Assembly (NCBI GenBank): GCA_005883175.1
Contig: VAYV01000144.1
Coordinates: forward strand, 1 to 13,596
Length of the DNA: 13,596 nt
Source: Actinomycetota bacterium
GTDB lineage: Bacteria > Actinomycetota > AC-67
Reading direction: 5' to 3'
Shown here: in pieces, positions 6,644-13,596 of the stretch
Layout of the letters: every line of letters begins with the position of its first letter
Numbering within the stretch: position 1 is the stretch's first letter
The notes under the pieces: model-generated
Told to the model about the DNA's origin: nothing
The model's input: only the letters and a program-made list of their open reading frames with translations
Database searches by the model: none
Made by a program: the position numbers and the translations under genes

Positions 6644-6648
6644 GGAGG
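6644..6648 (+). promoter_or_regulatory. Shine-Dalgarno GGAGG of the secreted repeat protein
   Basis: GGAGG lies eight bases before the ATG at 6657 and fixes this start, which is directly followed by a signal peptide. Confidence 0.75.
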
Positions 6649-6656
6649 ATCGGCTG

Positions 6657-8639
6657 ATGAGATCGCGCAACGTTCGCCGTGCTTCGCTCACGTTGGTGGC
6701 CGCGGGGCTCCTGTTGGTCGTACCGCTGACGACCGCGTGGGCGGGCTTCGACAGCGTCAGCTCCGTTTCCCCGAACAGGTTGCCTCCCGGAAGCAACAAC
6801 GCGAACCTGGTCATGAACGGAAGCTTCCTCTTCCCGCCGACGTTCAGCTTCAGCCCCGCGACCGGAATCACCATCAACGCGACGACGTCGGGTCCCGGCT
6901 CGAGCTACACGGTCAACGTGTCCATCGCCGCCAACGCGCCGACGGGGGCTCGCGACGTGATCGTCACGGACGTCGGCGGCAGCAGCACGTGTTCCAAGTG
7001 TTTCACCATTTCGCCGCCTCCCACCATCTCGAGCGTCAGCCCTTCGTCCCTTGCGGCCGGCGGCGACCCGGTCACGTACACGATCACGGGGACGGGATTC
7101 TTGCCGAACGCCACGGTCCTGATCTCCAACAACGCCTCGAATGCGATCACGGTCGGAACCGCAACGGTCGGCGGCGGAGGGACGACGATCACCGTTCCGC
7201 TTACCGCCGCGTCGACAGCGGTCTTGGGCGCGCGCGACGTGACCGTCATGAACGACGATAACCAGAGTGGCAAATGCTCCGGATGCCTGACCATCTCACC
7301 CCCGCCGCACGCGGTCGCCTTCTTCCCGGCGCAGCGCGGCGCCGGTTTGACCGGTCAGGTCGTCGACATCGTAGGTGCGGGCTTCACGCACGGCACGAGC
7401 ATCGCCTTCTCGGGATCCGGCATCACGCTCAAGTCGCTCTCCTTCCTAAGCAGCACCAACCTGCGGGCAACGATCGACATCGCAGGCGCCGCGGCGCTCG
7501 GCGCGCGCGACGTCACGTTCACGAACTCCGACAACGGCGGCCACGGCGTCTGCACCGGATGCTTCTCGATCACCGGGCCGACCTCGGTCGCGATCAGCAC
7601 GCCTTCGACGATCAACGGAGCCGTGGTCGCAACGTTCAGCCAGCCGGTCAGCGGCGTCTCGTCGAGCAACTCCTTCGTCCGCTTCACCGGACACACCTAC
7701 AACCTCAACACAACGATCACGTGCGCCGATCCGGACGGCTTCCCGACAAGCTGCTCGACCGGTTTCGTCAAGACGGCAGCGCTGCGCCCGACGTCGCTCA
7801 TCACCCCCGGCCAGCACTACACCGTCTACATCGCTGCCACCGGGACGCCGCACATCACCGACTTCGGAGGCTTGGCGGTCGCTCAGGCGTCGCAAGGCTT
7901 CCGCGGCGGACTGTTCCAGCAGGGGGAGGGTGCGGCGACCGCGTTCACGTGGCGCGTCGTCAAGACGTCGAGCGCCTTCGGCGGCTCCTACGTCGTCGAC
8001 CATGTCGCCGGTGCATCCGCCTCGTATCGGTTCACCGGCTCCTCGATCACCTGGTACACGAACATCGGCCCGAACTACGGGATCGCCGATCTGTACGTGG
8101 ACGGCGTCCGGCGCGCGGCGGTCAACTCCTACAGCACCAGCACCCACTATCGAGCTGCCTTCACCGTTTCCGGCTTCGCGTACGGCAGGCACACGCTTAC
8201 CGTGCGCGCGCGCGGCGCGAAAGGATCATCCCACGGGACCGGCACCGACGTCGCCGTCGACGCATTCCGTTCGGGCAGCTCCATCATCGCGTCGCCGGTC
8301 TTGTCGTATACGTGGGGCGTCGTGAAGGCATCGTCTGCTTCGGCCGGCGGATACTCTTGGTCGGACTTGGCCGGCTCGACGGCGTCGTTCACGTTCCGCG
8401 GGACCCAAGTCGAGTGGGACACGGTGCTCGGCCCTCAGATGGGGCGCGCGAAGGTCTACATCGACGGCATCCTCAGACTGTCGGTCGACAACTACTCGGG
8501 CACCACGACGTACGGTGCAGCGAAGGTATTCTCGGGACTCAGCGACGCGGTCCACACGCTGACGATCGTGGTCCAAGGCACGCACCGGTCGTCCTCGCAC
8601 GGATCGTTCGTCGCGATCGACCGCTGGGTCGTTACCTAG
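6657..8639 (+). CDS. Secreted repeat protein: three Ig/IPT-like repeats with CxxC, Ig-like domain, two C-terminal beta-sandwich repeats
   Basis: A signal peptide (basic start, hydrophobic core 11-25, probable cleavage after AWA at 29) opens this 660-residue exported protein. Three repeats follow (about 33-119, 123-216 and 218-306), resembling IPT/TIG immunoglobulin-like domains. Each ends with GARDV, a short loop and a CxxC: C112/C115, C207/C210 and C299/C302, then a TIS-type strand and a proline linker in the first two. A further Ig-like part (about 308-410) holds C356 and C366. Two related C-terminal repeats (about 431-539 and 552-660) share W-VVK-SS, an LGP/IGP turn, (L/V)Y(V/I)DG, an HTLT strand and a serine/glycine-rich SSHG; they look like carbohydrate- or ligand-binding beta-sandwiches. 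There is no LPXTG motif or membrane anchor at the end. It is probably a released or surface adhesin-like protein, transcribed alone. Domain edges are estimates; binding partners are unknown. Confidence 0.85.
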   Translation: MRSRNVRRASLTLVAAGLLLVVPLTTAWAGFDSVSSVSPNRLPPGSNNANLVMNGSFLFPPTFSFSPATGITINATTSGPGSSYTVNVSIAANAPTGARDVIVTDVGGSSTCSKCFTISPPPTISSVSPSSLAAGGDPVTYTITGTGFLPNATVLISNNASNAITVGTATVGGGGTTITVPLTAASTAVLGARDVTVMNDDNQSGKCSGCLTISPPPHAVAFFPAQRGAGLTGQVVDIVGAGFTHGTSIAFSGSGITLKSLSFLSSTNLRATIDIAGAAALGARDVTFTNSDNGGHGVCTGCFSITGPTSVAISTPSTINGAVVATFSQPVSGVSSSNSFVRFTGHTYNLNTTITCADPDGFPTSCSTGFVKTAALRPTSLITPGQHYTVYIAATGTPHITDFGGLAVAQASQGFRGGLFQQGEGAATAFTWRVVKTSSAFGGSYVVDHVAGASASYRFTGSSITWYTNIGPNYGIADLYVDGVRRAAVNSYSTSTHYRAAFTVSGFAYGRHTLTVRARGAKGSSHGTGTDVAVDAFRSGSSIIASPVLSYTWGVVKASSASAGGYSWSDLAGSTASFTFRGTQVEWDTVLGPQMGRAKVYIDGILRLSVDNYSGTTTYGAAKVFSGLSDAVHTLTIVVQGTHRSSSHGSFVAIDRWVVT

Positions 8640-8651
8640 GCCGAGTCTCCT

Positions 8652-10040
8652 CTAGCCGGCGCCGGCGCGCGCGAACTGGGTCGTGTAGAGATCGGCGTAC
8701 GTGCCTGGGATCCCGACCAAGTCGTGATGACGTCCGCGCTGGACGATACGGCCGTCTTCGACGACCAGAATCATGTCCGCGTTCACGATGGTGGACAGAC
8801 GATGGGCGATCACGATCGACGTGCGCGATTCCAGCGCGGCGGCGAGCGCGCGCTGGATCAGAACCTCGGATTCCGAGTCGAGGTGCGACGTCGCCTCGTC
8901 GAGGATCACGATCACCGGCGCTTTCAGCAGGACGCGCGCGATCGCGATGCGCTGTTTCTCGCCGCCGGAAAGCCGGTACCCACGCTCCCCCACCAGGGTG
9001 TTCAGTCCATCGGGAAGTGAAGCGATCAGCTCGTAGATCTGCGCGTCCTTGCAGGCCGCGACGATCTGCTCATCGGTCGCGTTGGGGCGCGCATACCGCA
9101 GGTTGTTGCGGATCGTGTCGTGGAACAGGTGCGGATCCTGGGCGACCACGCCGATCGAGTCGCGGAGGCTCTCAAGCGTGACCGCACGCACGTCGAGCCC
9201 ATCGATGAGGACCGCGCCGCTCGTCACGTCGTACAGACGTGGGATCAGGTTCGACATCGTGGTCTTGCCGGCACCGGACGGACCGACCAGCGCGACCGTC
9301 ATGCCCGGCTCCGCAACGAAGTCGACGCCGTGAAGAACTTCGCCCGAGGTCGTTTCTTCCTCGAACGCGCCGCCCATCTCCAGCGATGCCAGCGACACCT
9401 CGTTCGCGCGCGGGTATCGGAAGTGGACGTCTCGGAACTCGATCCGGCCGAGCGGCGCCTCGATCGGCACGGCGTCCGGCGCATCGGTGATCGCGTGCGG
9501 GAGATCGAGCACCTCGAACACGCGCTCGAAGCTCACGAAGGACGTCATCAGGTCCACACGGGAGTTCGTCAGCAGCGTCAGCGGCATGTACAGGGCACCG
9601 ACGTAGGCAACGAACGCGACGACGTCTCCGGTCGACATCCGGCGGCTGAGGGCCAGACGTCCACCGACGTAGATGACGACGGCCGTCCCCACGGCCGAGA
9701 CGAGCGCCAGCGTGACGAACAACGTCCGCGAGTACACGGCGATCTTGACCCCGATGTCGCGCACGCGGCTCGCTCGGCCCGAGAAGGACTCCAGCTCTCG
9801 GTCCGGGTGACCGAAGAGCTTCGCGACCATCGCGCCCGAGACGTTGAAGCGCTCTTGCATCGTCGAGTTCATGTCGGCGTTGAGCCCCATCTGCTCCCGC
9901 GTGATGCGCTGAAGCCGCTTTCCGACCCGCTTGGAGGGGAAGACGAACGCCGGCAGCAGCGCCAAGGCCAGCAGCGTGAGCTCCCAGTTGAGGTAGAGCA
10001 TCACCGCGATCGTCGTGGCCACCGTGATGAGGCTGGTAAC
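8652..10040 (-). pseudogene. ABC exporter, C-terminal part (transmembrane half and ATPase), frameshifted
   Basis: From 10040 down to the TAG at 8652 the minus strand encodes about 462 residues of a fused membrane-ATPase (MsbA/ABCB-like) exporter. The first part (TSLITVATTIAVMLYLNWEL onward) is the latter half of the transmembrane domain, including the coupling region ITREQ. The ATPase follows with Walker A GPSGAGKT (about 253-260), a Q-loop in VVAQDPHLF, signature LSGGEKQ (about 357-363), Walker B VIVILDEA (about 377-384) and IAHR with the H-loop. The frame stays open upstream to an ATG at 10151, but that stretch is an Arg-rich shadow, not protein-like. The N-terminal part is in another frame directly upstream, with about 44 residues missing between them. 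Without the rest of the membrane domain this fragment is unlikely to transport. Confidence 0.85.
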
Positions 10041-10408
10041 GTCCGCAGATCGAAGATCAGCCCCTCGCCCACCTTCGACGAGAGGTACCGCGAGGCCAAG
10101 CCGATGATCGCACTGATCACTGCGACCGCGATCCCCGCGACGGCCAGCCACAGAACGAGGTGCCCGTCGTGGTGTCGGGGCGGAAGCGCCCGGTCGACGA
10201 GCGCGCGCAACAGCAACGGCGGGACGGCCGCGAGGAACCCAGCGCCGACGGTCACGGCGAGGAACCAGAAGATCGCGAACTTGTACTTCGCGGCCAGCTT
10301 CAGCGCGCGCGGGATCGTCCCCGGAGCGAGCTTGTAACCCTTCTCGAGCTCATCGCTGCGGCCGTGCCGCATGAGCATCCACGCACCGTTGCCGCCGCCA
10401 CCGAACAT
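10001..10408 (-). pseudogene. ABC exporter, N-terminal part (first transmembrane helices), frameshifted
   Basis: The minus-strand ORF starts at ATG 10408 and encodes 135 residues. The first 122 are exporter-like: a glycine-rich start, a basic amphipathic stretch, helices at about 44-66 and 83-106, and the elbow SRYLSSKVGEGLIFDLR. After LR-T (10041) the frame leaves the family sequence and ends about a dozen codons on at the TGA at 10001-10003. Full-length relatives continue with a segment like the FDHVQRMP...FFTRTQTGAL...SRLNND block of this family, then the helix found at 10040 in the other frame. The deletion is therefore internal and not a multiple of three. It lies 42 bases after the IlvG-like gene but appears to have its own leaderless promoter. 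Confidence 0.8.
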
Positions 10409-10414
10409 GTCACG

Positions 10415-10420
10415 AGTATA
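10415..10420 (-). promoter_or_regulatory. -10 box (TATACT) for a leaderless ABC exporter transcript
   Basis: On the minus strand TATACT is followed by six bases and then the ATG at 10408. That is the spacing expected when transcription starts at the start codon itself. No Shine-Dalgarno is present. No clear -35 is visible. Confidence 0.5.
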
Positions 10421-10450
10421 AGAGCGGCCCGAGACGGCCGCCGGGCCGGT

Positions 10451-12064
10451 TTAGGCCAAAAGCGCGCTTCTCGGGTACGCGATCTCGGGGTCGGTGACGA
10501 TGTTGAGCAGGCTGGGGCCCGGGGTCGCCAGCGCGCGCGCGATCGCATCGCCGATCTGCGACGGGTCGTTGACCATCTCTCCGTGCCCGCCGAGCGCGGC
10601 CATCACCTGGTCGTAGCGCGTCTCCGGCCGGAGATCGGCCGCAACGTCGTAGCCGTACAGGAACTTCATCGGATGCTTCTCGAGCCCCCAGATCCCGTTG
10701 TTGCCGCAGACCAGCGTGACGTTGACGTTGAAGCGCACCAGTGTGTCCCAGTCGGCCAAGCTGAACCCTGCCGCACCGTCCCCGAGCATGACGACCACCT
10801 GCCGCTCGGGATAGAGCAGACCGGCTGCGAGCGCATATCCGGCCGAGATCCCGAGGCACCCGTAGGGACCCGGATCGAGCCAGCCGCCCGGCTCGTACAC
10901 GTCGATGAACTTGCCCGCGTAGGACGCGAAGTCTCCGCCGTCGGCGATCACGATCCCATCGCGCGCAAGGCGCGGAACGAGCTCGCCGTAGATGCGCGCG
11001 GGATGGATCGGCACCGCGTCGCTCTGCAGATCCGCGGTGAACCCGGCGCGCTTCTCCTGCTCGACGCCGCGCAACTCCGCGATCCAGTCGCTTCTATCCT
11101 TCTGAGCGGCCTGCGCCAGCGCTTCCAGCGCAGCCGTGAGCGGACCGGCCACCCACGCCGCGGGGTTGGCATGATGGCCGACGTTGTTCGGATCGTCGGC
11201 CACGTGGACGACCTTCGCGTCGCCGAAGCTGCCGAAACCGATGCGGAAATCGAGGGCGGTGCCGACTACGAATACGACGTCCGCGCGCGCGAAGCCTTGG
11301 CCCCGGGCGGCGCTGAACGCGAGCGGATGATCCGCAGGCACGACGCCCCGGCCCATCCCGTTCATGAACGCCGGCACCTGCAGCGTCTCGATCATCTGAC
11401 GAGCAGCCTTCTCGGCGCCGTCCGCCCACACGTCGGATCCGATCAGGACGACGGGACGCTCTGCTTCGCCAAGCAGCCGAACCGCTGCGTCGACGTGTCC
11501 TTCGAGAGGAGCGTCCCCGTTCCGAGCAGCAGTCGGAACCGCAACGTCGGCCCGGCTGAAGAGCGTGTCCATCGGGAAATCGAGAAACGCAGGACCACGA
11601 TGCCGCCCCGACGCGACGTCGAGCGCGGCGGAGGTTCTCTCGGCGATCAGAGATGGGTCGAACACCGTCTCGGCACGCTTGGTCACCGATGCGAAGATCG
11701 GGACGTGATCCATCTCCTGCAAGCTGCCTTGTCCCCAACGCGCTTGCGGCGACCGGCCGCCGAGCATCAGCATCGGCGAGCCGTTGAAATGCGCCGACAC
11801 CACCGCGTTCATGCCGTTGATCACGCCGGGCCCTGCCGTCAGCGCCGCAACCCCGGGCGATCGCGTCAGCTTGCCGTGCGCTTCGGCCGCGAACGCAGCG
11901 GCCTGCTCGTGCCGCACGTCAACGATGCGCATGCCGCGCGTGTGCAGGCCGTCGTAGATCGGAAAGATGTGGCCGCCGGACAGCGTGTAGACGCGGTCGA
12001 TGCCGTGCGCGCGGATCGCTTCCGCGACGAGATCACCGCCGTGTCCTTCGATCTTCTCGGGCAT
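10451..12064 (-). CDS. ilvG: Thiamine-diphosphate enzyme, IlvG-type acetolactate-synthase-like
   Basis: This 537-residue protein has the three-domain layout of ThDP decarboxylase/synthase enzymes. The cofactor-activating glutamate is E53 in RHEQAAAFAAE. The ThDP/metal motif begins GDGAAGF (about 428) and ends in NN (455-456) within CGNNGIWGLEKHP. It resembles mycobacterial IlvG (Rv1820) closely along its length, as I recall that protein, including the C-terminal TDP-IAYPR ending. It is therefore annotated as a catalytic-subunit-like acetolactate synthase, converting pyruvate to acetolactate. The true substrate is uncertain: no small regulatory subunit and no other branched-chain amino acid genes are nearby, and oxalyl-CoA decarboxylase-type activity is an alternative. 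The ATG at 12064 begins MPEKIEGHGGDLVAEA, matching the family start; the longer frame upstream is unlikely. No Shine-Dalgarno is visible. The gene looks intact. Confidence 0.87.
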   Translation of the reverse strand: MPEKIEGHGGDLVAEAIRAHGIDRVYTLSGGHIFPIYDGLHTRGMRIVDVRHEQAAAFAAEAHGKLTRSPGVAALTAGPGVINGMNAVVSAHFNGSPMLMLGGRSPQARWGQGSLQEMDHVPIFASVTKRAETVFDPSLIAERTSAALDVASGRHRGPAFLDFPMDTLFSRADVAVPTAARNGDAPLEGHVDAAVRLLGEAERPVVLIGSDVWADGAEKAARQMIETLQVPAFMNGMGRGVVPADHPLAFSAARGQGFARADVVFVVGTALDFRIGFGSFGDAKVVHVADDPNNVGHHANPAAWVAGPLTAALEALAQAAQKDRSDWIAELRGVEQEKRAGFTADLQSDAVPIHPARIYGELVPRLARDGIVIADGGDFASYAGKFIDVYEPGGWLDPGPYGCLGISAGYALAAGLLYPERQVVVMLGDGAAGFSLADWDTLVRFNVNVTLVCGNNGIWGLEKHPMKFLYGYDVAADLRPETRYDQVMAALGGHGEMVNDPSQIGDAIARALATPGPSLLNIVTDPEIAYPRSALLA

Positions 12065-12120
12065 GGTCACGCGATAGTGCCTGCCCGACCGCGCGCGCCG
12101 CAAACCCGCAGGTGTCTGGT

Positions 12121-12149
12121 TTGCCCACCCCTCGTGTGACGGGTACGTT
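12121..12149 (+). promoter_or_regulatory. Promoter (TTGCCC-17-TACGTT) for a leaderless lipoprotein transcript
   Basis: TTGCCC (12121-12126) and TACGTT (12144-12149) are separated by 17 bases, and the -10 box ends eight bases before the ATG at 12158. No Shine-Dalgarno precedes that ATG, so a leaderless or near-leaderless message is likely. This is the best two-box promoter match in the window. It lies in the 93-base gap between the divergent IlvG-like and lipoprotein genes. Confidence 0.55.
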
Positions 12150-12157
12150 CGACGGCA

Positions 12158-12994
12158 ATGAGACGTCTCGCGTTCGTCATGACGCTGCTGGTTCTGGCAG
12201 GCTGCTCGTCGAAGGCGAAACCGAACGCCGCAGCCTCATCTTCGAGCGGCAACGCAGCGCCGTCGGTCAGCTCGAGCGCGTCGTTGTCTCCTCGTGCGAC
12301 GCCAGATCGGTCGGCCGGATCGGTTGCGCCCGGCGCGACGGCGTCCACCCGTTCCACTTCGAAACCGAAGGTCGTCGGCGCCGGAGCTGTGGTCCCCGCG
12401 GCCGGGACCTATCACTACACGCAGAGCGGGAGCGTGCAGGCCGGTCCGCTCAGCTCCAACGCAGACCCCAACGGCACCTTGGCGTTGGGCGCGCCCGTTT
12501 CAGACGGCGGCGGCCAGCGACAGCAACAAGAGCGCATCTATTCGAGCAGCTGGTCGCAAGAGCAGATCTTGGTCTTCCACTCCAACGGCGTCTTCCTCAA
12601 GTCGGTGACCACTCGCCTGGGATCCGGGGGGTTCGTTCAGGAACAGACGTGTACGCCTTCGCATCCGCTCAAAGTGATCGCGCTTCCACTCGTCGTCGGG
12701 AACTCGTGGAGCGATCAAGCTCCATGCAACGGCCGAACGGTGACGGTGAAGGGGAAGGTTCTTCGCACCGAGACGCGCACAGTCGGAGGAACGCGCGTTT
12801 CGACGGACGTCGTGAGCATCTCGACGACGCAAACCGGCGGCGGATACAACATCTCGCTGAACCTCACGATGTGGATCGCACCGGCGTACGGCCTGTCCGT
12901 TCACGCGACGGAGACCGGGAGCGGAACCGCGCAGGGTTTCCCGTTCAACGAGAATCTGACGGAGGATCTGCAGAACCTGACGCCGGATCGATGA
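12158..12994 (+). CDS. Putative lipoprotein of unknown function
   Basis: A 278-residue protein with a lipoprotein signal peptide: MRR, hydrophobic segment, then the lipobox LVLAGC with C16 as the lipidated residue. A long Ser/Ala/Thr/Pro-rich linker (about 17-80) would span the cell wall. The folded part (about 80-270) is beta-rich and has two further cysteines, in EQTCTPS and APCNGR, that may form a disulfide. I do not recognise the domain. It should be anchored to the outer face of the membrane. Its stop overlaps the next start by four bases (ATGA), so the two are co-transcribed from the promoter just upstream. An arginine-rich overlapping frame across this gene is a shadow. Confidence 0.8.
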   Translation: MRRLAFVMTLLVLAGCSSKAKPNAAASSSSGNAAPSVSSSASLSPRATPDRSAGSVAPGATASTRSTSKPKVVGAGAVVPAAGTYHYTQSGSVQAGPLSSNADPNGTLALGAPVSDGGGQRQQQERIYSSSWSQEQILVFHSNGVFLKSVTTRLGSGGFVQEQTCTPSHPLKVIALPLVVGNSWSDQAPCNGRTVTVKGKVLRTETRTVGGTRVSTDVVSISTTQTGGGYNISLNLTMWIAPAYGLSVHATETGSGTAQGFPFNENLTEDLQNLTPDR

Positions 12995-13482
12995 TCACCG
13001 AACCGATCGACACGCTCGCGCGCATCCAGGAGGCAAGCTTCACGCGCGCCTCGGAGGCAACACGCGGCGCGTTCCCACCGGAGCGACGGATGGACGGCGC
13101 GAGGCTCCTTTCATTCCTCGCCCGCAAGTGGTACTCGGTGCTCGCTACCACGCGACCCGACGGCCGGCCGCAAGCGGCACCGGTCGGCTACGCACTCGTG
13201 GGGACGAAGTTCGTCATGGCCTCCTTGCCGGACGCTCAGCGCGTCCGCAACCTCAAGCACGAGCCTCATGCCTCGCTCGTCATCGACGAAGACGAGTCCG
13301 AGCGCCACGGCGTCGTGATCGTCGACGGGACGACTCGGCTGTTGCAGCCGCTCGAAGCAGGGCTCGAGATGCGCGCGCCCTTCCGCGACGACGCCGGAAC
13401 CTTCCCCGATTGGATCGGCGTCCTCATCGTCCTCACGCCCGAGCGCCTGCTTTCGTACGCGGCGCAGGGTTTCCAGGGCTGA
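12991..13482 (+). CDS. Pyridoxamine 5'-phosphate oxidase-like flavin/F420-binding split-barrel protein
   Basis: The 163-residue protein has the features of the PNPOx-like split barrel: after an N-terminal helix region, LLSFLARKWYSVLATTRPDG (39-58) is the first strand pair, then GRPQAAPVGYALVGTKFVM, the helix QRVRNLKHEPHASLVI and a second sheet. Proteins of this size usually bind FMN or, in actinomycetes, F420, and act as dimers on varied substrates; it is not expected to make vitamin B6. The ATG at 12991 overlaps the lipoprotein stop as ATGA with no separate Shine-Dalgarno, pointing to translational coupling. A cytosolic redox enzyme coupled to a lipoprotein is an odd pairing and its meaning is unclear. 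Fold confidence is good; cofactor and substrate are not determined. Confidence 0.85.
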   Translation: MITEPIDTLARIQEASFTRASEATRGAFPPERRMDGARLLSFLARKWYSVLATTRPDGRPQAAPVGYALVGTKFVMASLPDAQRVRNLKHEPHASLVIDEDESERHGVVIVDGTTRLLQPLEAGLEMRAPFRDDAGTFPDWIGVLIVLTPERLLSYAAQGFQG

Positions 13483-13522
13483 TTCGCTGAAAGCCTGAGA
13501 TTCGGGTAAAAACCCCAGCACT

Positions 13523-13596
13523 ATGAATGTTCTCGTCTTGGTCAAGCAGATCCCGGACCCGAACAACCCGTACCAGCTCGCGAATAACCGTCTGAA
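13523..13596 (+). CDS. etfB: Electron transfer flavoprotein beta subunit (N-terminal fragment)
   Basis: The right edge holds the first 24 codons of a protein starting MNVLVLVKQIPDPNNPYQLA. The opening MN(V/I)LV-VKQ(I/V)PD is characteristic of ETF beta (EtfB/FixA). The protein pairs with EtfA, binds AMP and helps hold FAD, and passes electrons from acyl-CoA and other dehydrogenases to the membrane quinone pool. The etfA gene would be expected beyond the window. The 40-base gap upstream contains AT-rich TAAAAA (13507-13512), about ten bases before the ATG, which may belong to a promoter. Identity is fairly sure despite the short fragment. Confidence 0.82.
   Translation, partial: MNVLVLVKQIPDPNNPYQLANNRL

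Noticed and set aside
10041..10151. ATG 10151 as the start of a separate 499-residue ABC protein
   Set aside because: The first 37 residues read as Arg/Gly-rich noise, while another frame over the same bases encodes the exporter N-terminus.
9120..12139. Long plus-strand ORFs opposite the exporter and the IlvG-like gene
   Set aside because: Both are charged, Arg/Asp/His-rich antisense shadows with no domain; the minus strand carries conserved motifs throughout.
12112..12990. Upstream extension of the split-barrel protein across the lipoprotein gene
   Set aside because: That part is an Arg/Ser-rich shadow of the lipoprotein; the ATG at 12991 overlaps the lipoprotein stop and matches the usual family start.
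13504..13516. GGGTAAAAACCCC as a transcription terminator after the split-barrel gene
   Set aside because: The stem is only four pairs with no T-run, and it overlaps the likely promoter of etfB.

Overview
This is a very GC-rich, gene-dense window whose coding genes have GC-rich third positions. It reads as an actinomycete-type chromosome. Signs of this are TANNNT -10 boxes lying 6-8 bases before start codons (leaderless transcription), a GTG start, an IlvG-like thiamine-diphosphate enzyme close to the mycobacterial type, and a response-regulator/adenylate-cyclase next to an FtsX-type ABC system. By recollection of similar proteins I would guess an uncultured soil lineage near Thermoleophilia/Gaiellales; that placement is inference. 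No RNA genes, insertion sequences, CRISPR arrays or phage genes are visible, and no stretch longer than 300 bases lacks a gene.

Layout. Positions 1-2338 (minus strand) are an operon: a receiver-HTH-cyclase protein, an overlapping LolD/MacB-type ABC ATPase, and the start of its FtsX-type permease, which runs off the left edge. A 142-base divergent promoter region holds a perfect 14-base palindrome. Positions 2481-6505 (plus) carry a membrane-anchored cupredoxin, a cyclic-nucleotide-binding-domain protein, a metallo-beta-lactamase-fold protein and an FAD-dependent phytoene-desaturase-like oxidoreductase, closely spaced or overlapping. Positions 6657-8639 (plus) encode a 660-residue secreted repeat protein. 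Positions 12064-8652 (minus) carry an IlvG-like enzyme followed by a broken ABC exporter. Positions 12158-13482 (plus) carry a lipoprotein and an overlapping PNPOx-like split-barrel protein. The right edge cuts an electron-transfer-flavoprotein beta subunit (etfB).

How the genes may work together. The cyclase and the cyclic-nucleotide-binding protein face each other across a shared promoter region and could form a local cyclic-nucleotide circuit: phosphorelay to second messenger to effector, with the ABC system as a co-regulated output. The cupredoxin, FAD oxidoreductase, split-barrel protein and ETF all suggest redox chemistry, but nothing in the sequence links them into one pathway.

The most striking feature is damage. 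The cyclic-nucleotide-binding gene has an ideal Shine-Dalgarno and ATG one base out of frame with its body. The metallo-beta-lactamase-fold gene lacks the whole HxHxDH segment through an apparent in-frame deletion. The ABC exporter lacks about 44 residues of its transmembrane domain and is frameshifted at the same point. The two deletions are similar in size and both remove the most conserved stretch of their family. Assembly artefact must therefore be excluded before reading biology into them.
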